This document shows, piece by piece, positions 31,739 through 32,483 of a DNA stretch of 32,483 nt. The stretch covers positions 1 through 32,483 of the forward strand of contig JAJYAG010000063.1 in NCBI GenBank assembly GCA_021779665.1, in the 5' to 3' direction. The notes below the pieces were generated by a model. That model did no database searches, was not told where the DNA came from, and was given only the letters and a program-made list of their open reading frames with translations. Each line of letters begins with the position of its first letter. The first letter of the stretch is position 1. A program made the translations under genes and the position numbers. This DNA comes from Bacteroidota bacterium (GTDB lineage Bacteria > Bacteroidota > Bacteroidia > Bacteroidales > JAAUTT01).

Positions 31739-32483
31739 TGAATACACGGAAAAAAATAAATCAGGCAATAGCCTTCAATATCTTCCGGCTGGTTAGTTTG
31801 ATGGTTGTATTAATTCTTGGGTTAATCCTTGGTTTTATTATTTACCATGGTTATTCTGCGATCAGCTGGGAATTCTTAACTGCCATGCCCGAGGAAGGAA
31901 TGACCAAAGGTGGAATTTTTCCTGCAATCGTAGGTACATTATGTTTGATAGCCGGGAGTATGGTTTTTGCTTTTCCGGTTGGTGTACTTTCGGGAATTTA
32001 CATTAACGAGTACCTGAAAGACTCCTGGTTTAAGCGATTCCTGAGAAGTATGACCGACAATCTTGCCGGCATTCCTTCTATAGTTTTCGGTCTTTTTGGA
32101 ATGGCTTTATTTGTGAATACGCTCGATTTCGGGGATTCCATACTGGCGGGTTCGCTAACCCTGGGACTAATGGTTTTACCTGTAATAATCCGCACTACCG
32201 AAGAATCTCTTAAATCAGTCGATAATTCGTTACGTATCGGAAGTTATGCGCTTGGAGCTACAAAACTGCAAACCATACGCAAAGTGGTTCTTCCTATTGC
32301 TTTTCCGAATATAATCACCGGGTTGATTCTTTCAATAAGCCGTGTCTCGGGCGAAACAGCGCCAATTTTGTTTACGGTGGCAGCATACTTTTTGCCCAAA
32401 TTACCCACCAGTATTTTCGATGGTGTAATGGCGCTGCCTTACCACCTGTATGTTTTAACTACAAGTGGCACAAACGTTGAGGA
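31738..32483 (+). CDS. pstA: Phosphate ABC transporter permease PstA (3' end outside window)
   Basis: The ATG shares its A with the pstC stop (TAATG), so the two are coupled. 248 residues are visible and the frame is open to the end of the window. TM1 (LVSLMVVLILGLILGFIIYHG), then WEFLTAMPEEGMTKGGIFPA, the PstA pattern, further helices, the EAA-type loop ESLKSVDNSLRIGSYALGA-KLQTIRKVVLP and the late RVSGETAPILFTVAA motif. Forms the transmembrane channel with PstC; pstB is expected just beyond the window. There is no periplasmic insert like that of PstC. Confidence 0.95.
   Translation, partial: MNTRKKINQAIAFNIFRLVSLMVVLILGLILGFIIYHGYSAISWEFLTAMPEEGMTKGGIFPAIVGTLCLIAGSMVFAFPVGVLSGIYINEYLKDSWFKRFLRSMTDNLAGIPSIVFGLFGMALFVNTLDFGDSILAGSLTLGLMVLPVIIRTTEESLKSVDNSLRIGSYALGATKLQTIRKVVLPIAFPNIITGLILSISRVSGETAPILFTVAAYFLPKLPTSIFDGVMALPYHLYVLTTSGTNVE

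Overview
The window looks like a chromosomal segment of a Bacteroidota bacterium, probably class Bacteroidia (a Marinilabiliales/Prolixibacteraceae-like lineage is my guess). Reasons: a TonB-dependent receptor, an OprP-type porin beside pst genes, a fused FtcD, almost no Shine-Dalgarno sequences, and several promoters of the Bacteroidota type (TTTG, about 19-20 bp, TAnnTTTG). No rRNA, tRNA, CRISPR array, prophage or classical IS was seen. Both edges cut genes: a DEAD-box helicase on the left and pstA on the right.

Layout. 1-701: C-terminal part of a DEAD-box RNA helicase. 839-2626 (minus): a STAS/SpoIIAA-like protein and a soluble hybrid histidine kinase. 2827-5664 (minus): a secreted SUMF1-fold protein and a TonB-dependent receptor. 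5777-6702 (minus): an M23 peptidase-like protein and a solitary VapB-like antitoxin. 6873-8082 (plus): cyclophilin and YebC, separated by a perfect 32-bp palindrome. 8294-9217 (minus): an unknown lipoprotein. 9444-17397 (plus): a histidine-utilisation operon of a MarR-GNAT fusion regulator, hutH, hutU, hutI and ftcD. It converts histidine to urocanate, imidazolonepropionate, formiminoglutamate and finally glutamate, with the one-carbon unit passed to tetrahydrofolate. This operon is interrupted between hutU and hutI by a DUF559 nuclease gene bracketed by two 154-bp direct repeats. 17503-23073 (minus): DoxX, a voltage-gated-type K+ channel, DUF1361, diacylglycerol kinase, YgiQ radical SAM, GTP cyclohydrolase I and a PTPS/QueD-family protein. 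23192-24352 (plus): a secreted protein with a discoidin-like C-terminal domain. 24478-26085 (minus): a class D beta-lactamase with an unknown secreted partner. 26392-26466 (plus): a possible 24-aa membrane peptide. 26530-28122 (minus): Lnt. 28333-32483 (plus): phosphate uptake (porin, PstS, PstC, PstA).

The main unusual content is in repeats and fusions rather than in a recognisable new defence system. Five intergenic arrays with a strict 7-bp period are present. Three of them contain the stop codon of the preceding gene, and two with the same unit in opposite orientation flank ygiQ. A CCTCTCC/GGAGAGG palindromic repeat family has entered the hut operon, appears to have rewritten the C-terminal tails of HutU and HutI, and brackets the DUF559 gene. 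PstC carries an insert of about 105 residues that resembles part of PstS. The hut operon seems to be headed by a MarR-GNAT fusion with a 22-bp imperfect palindrome next to its predicted promoter.
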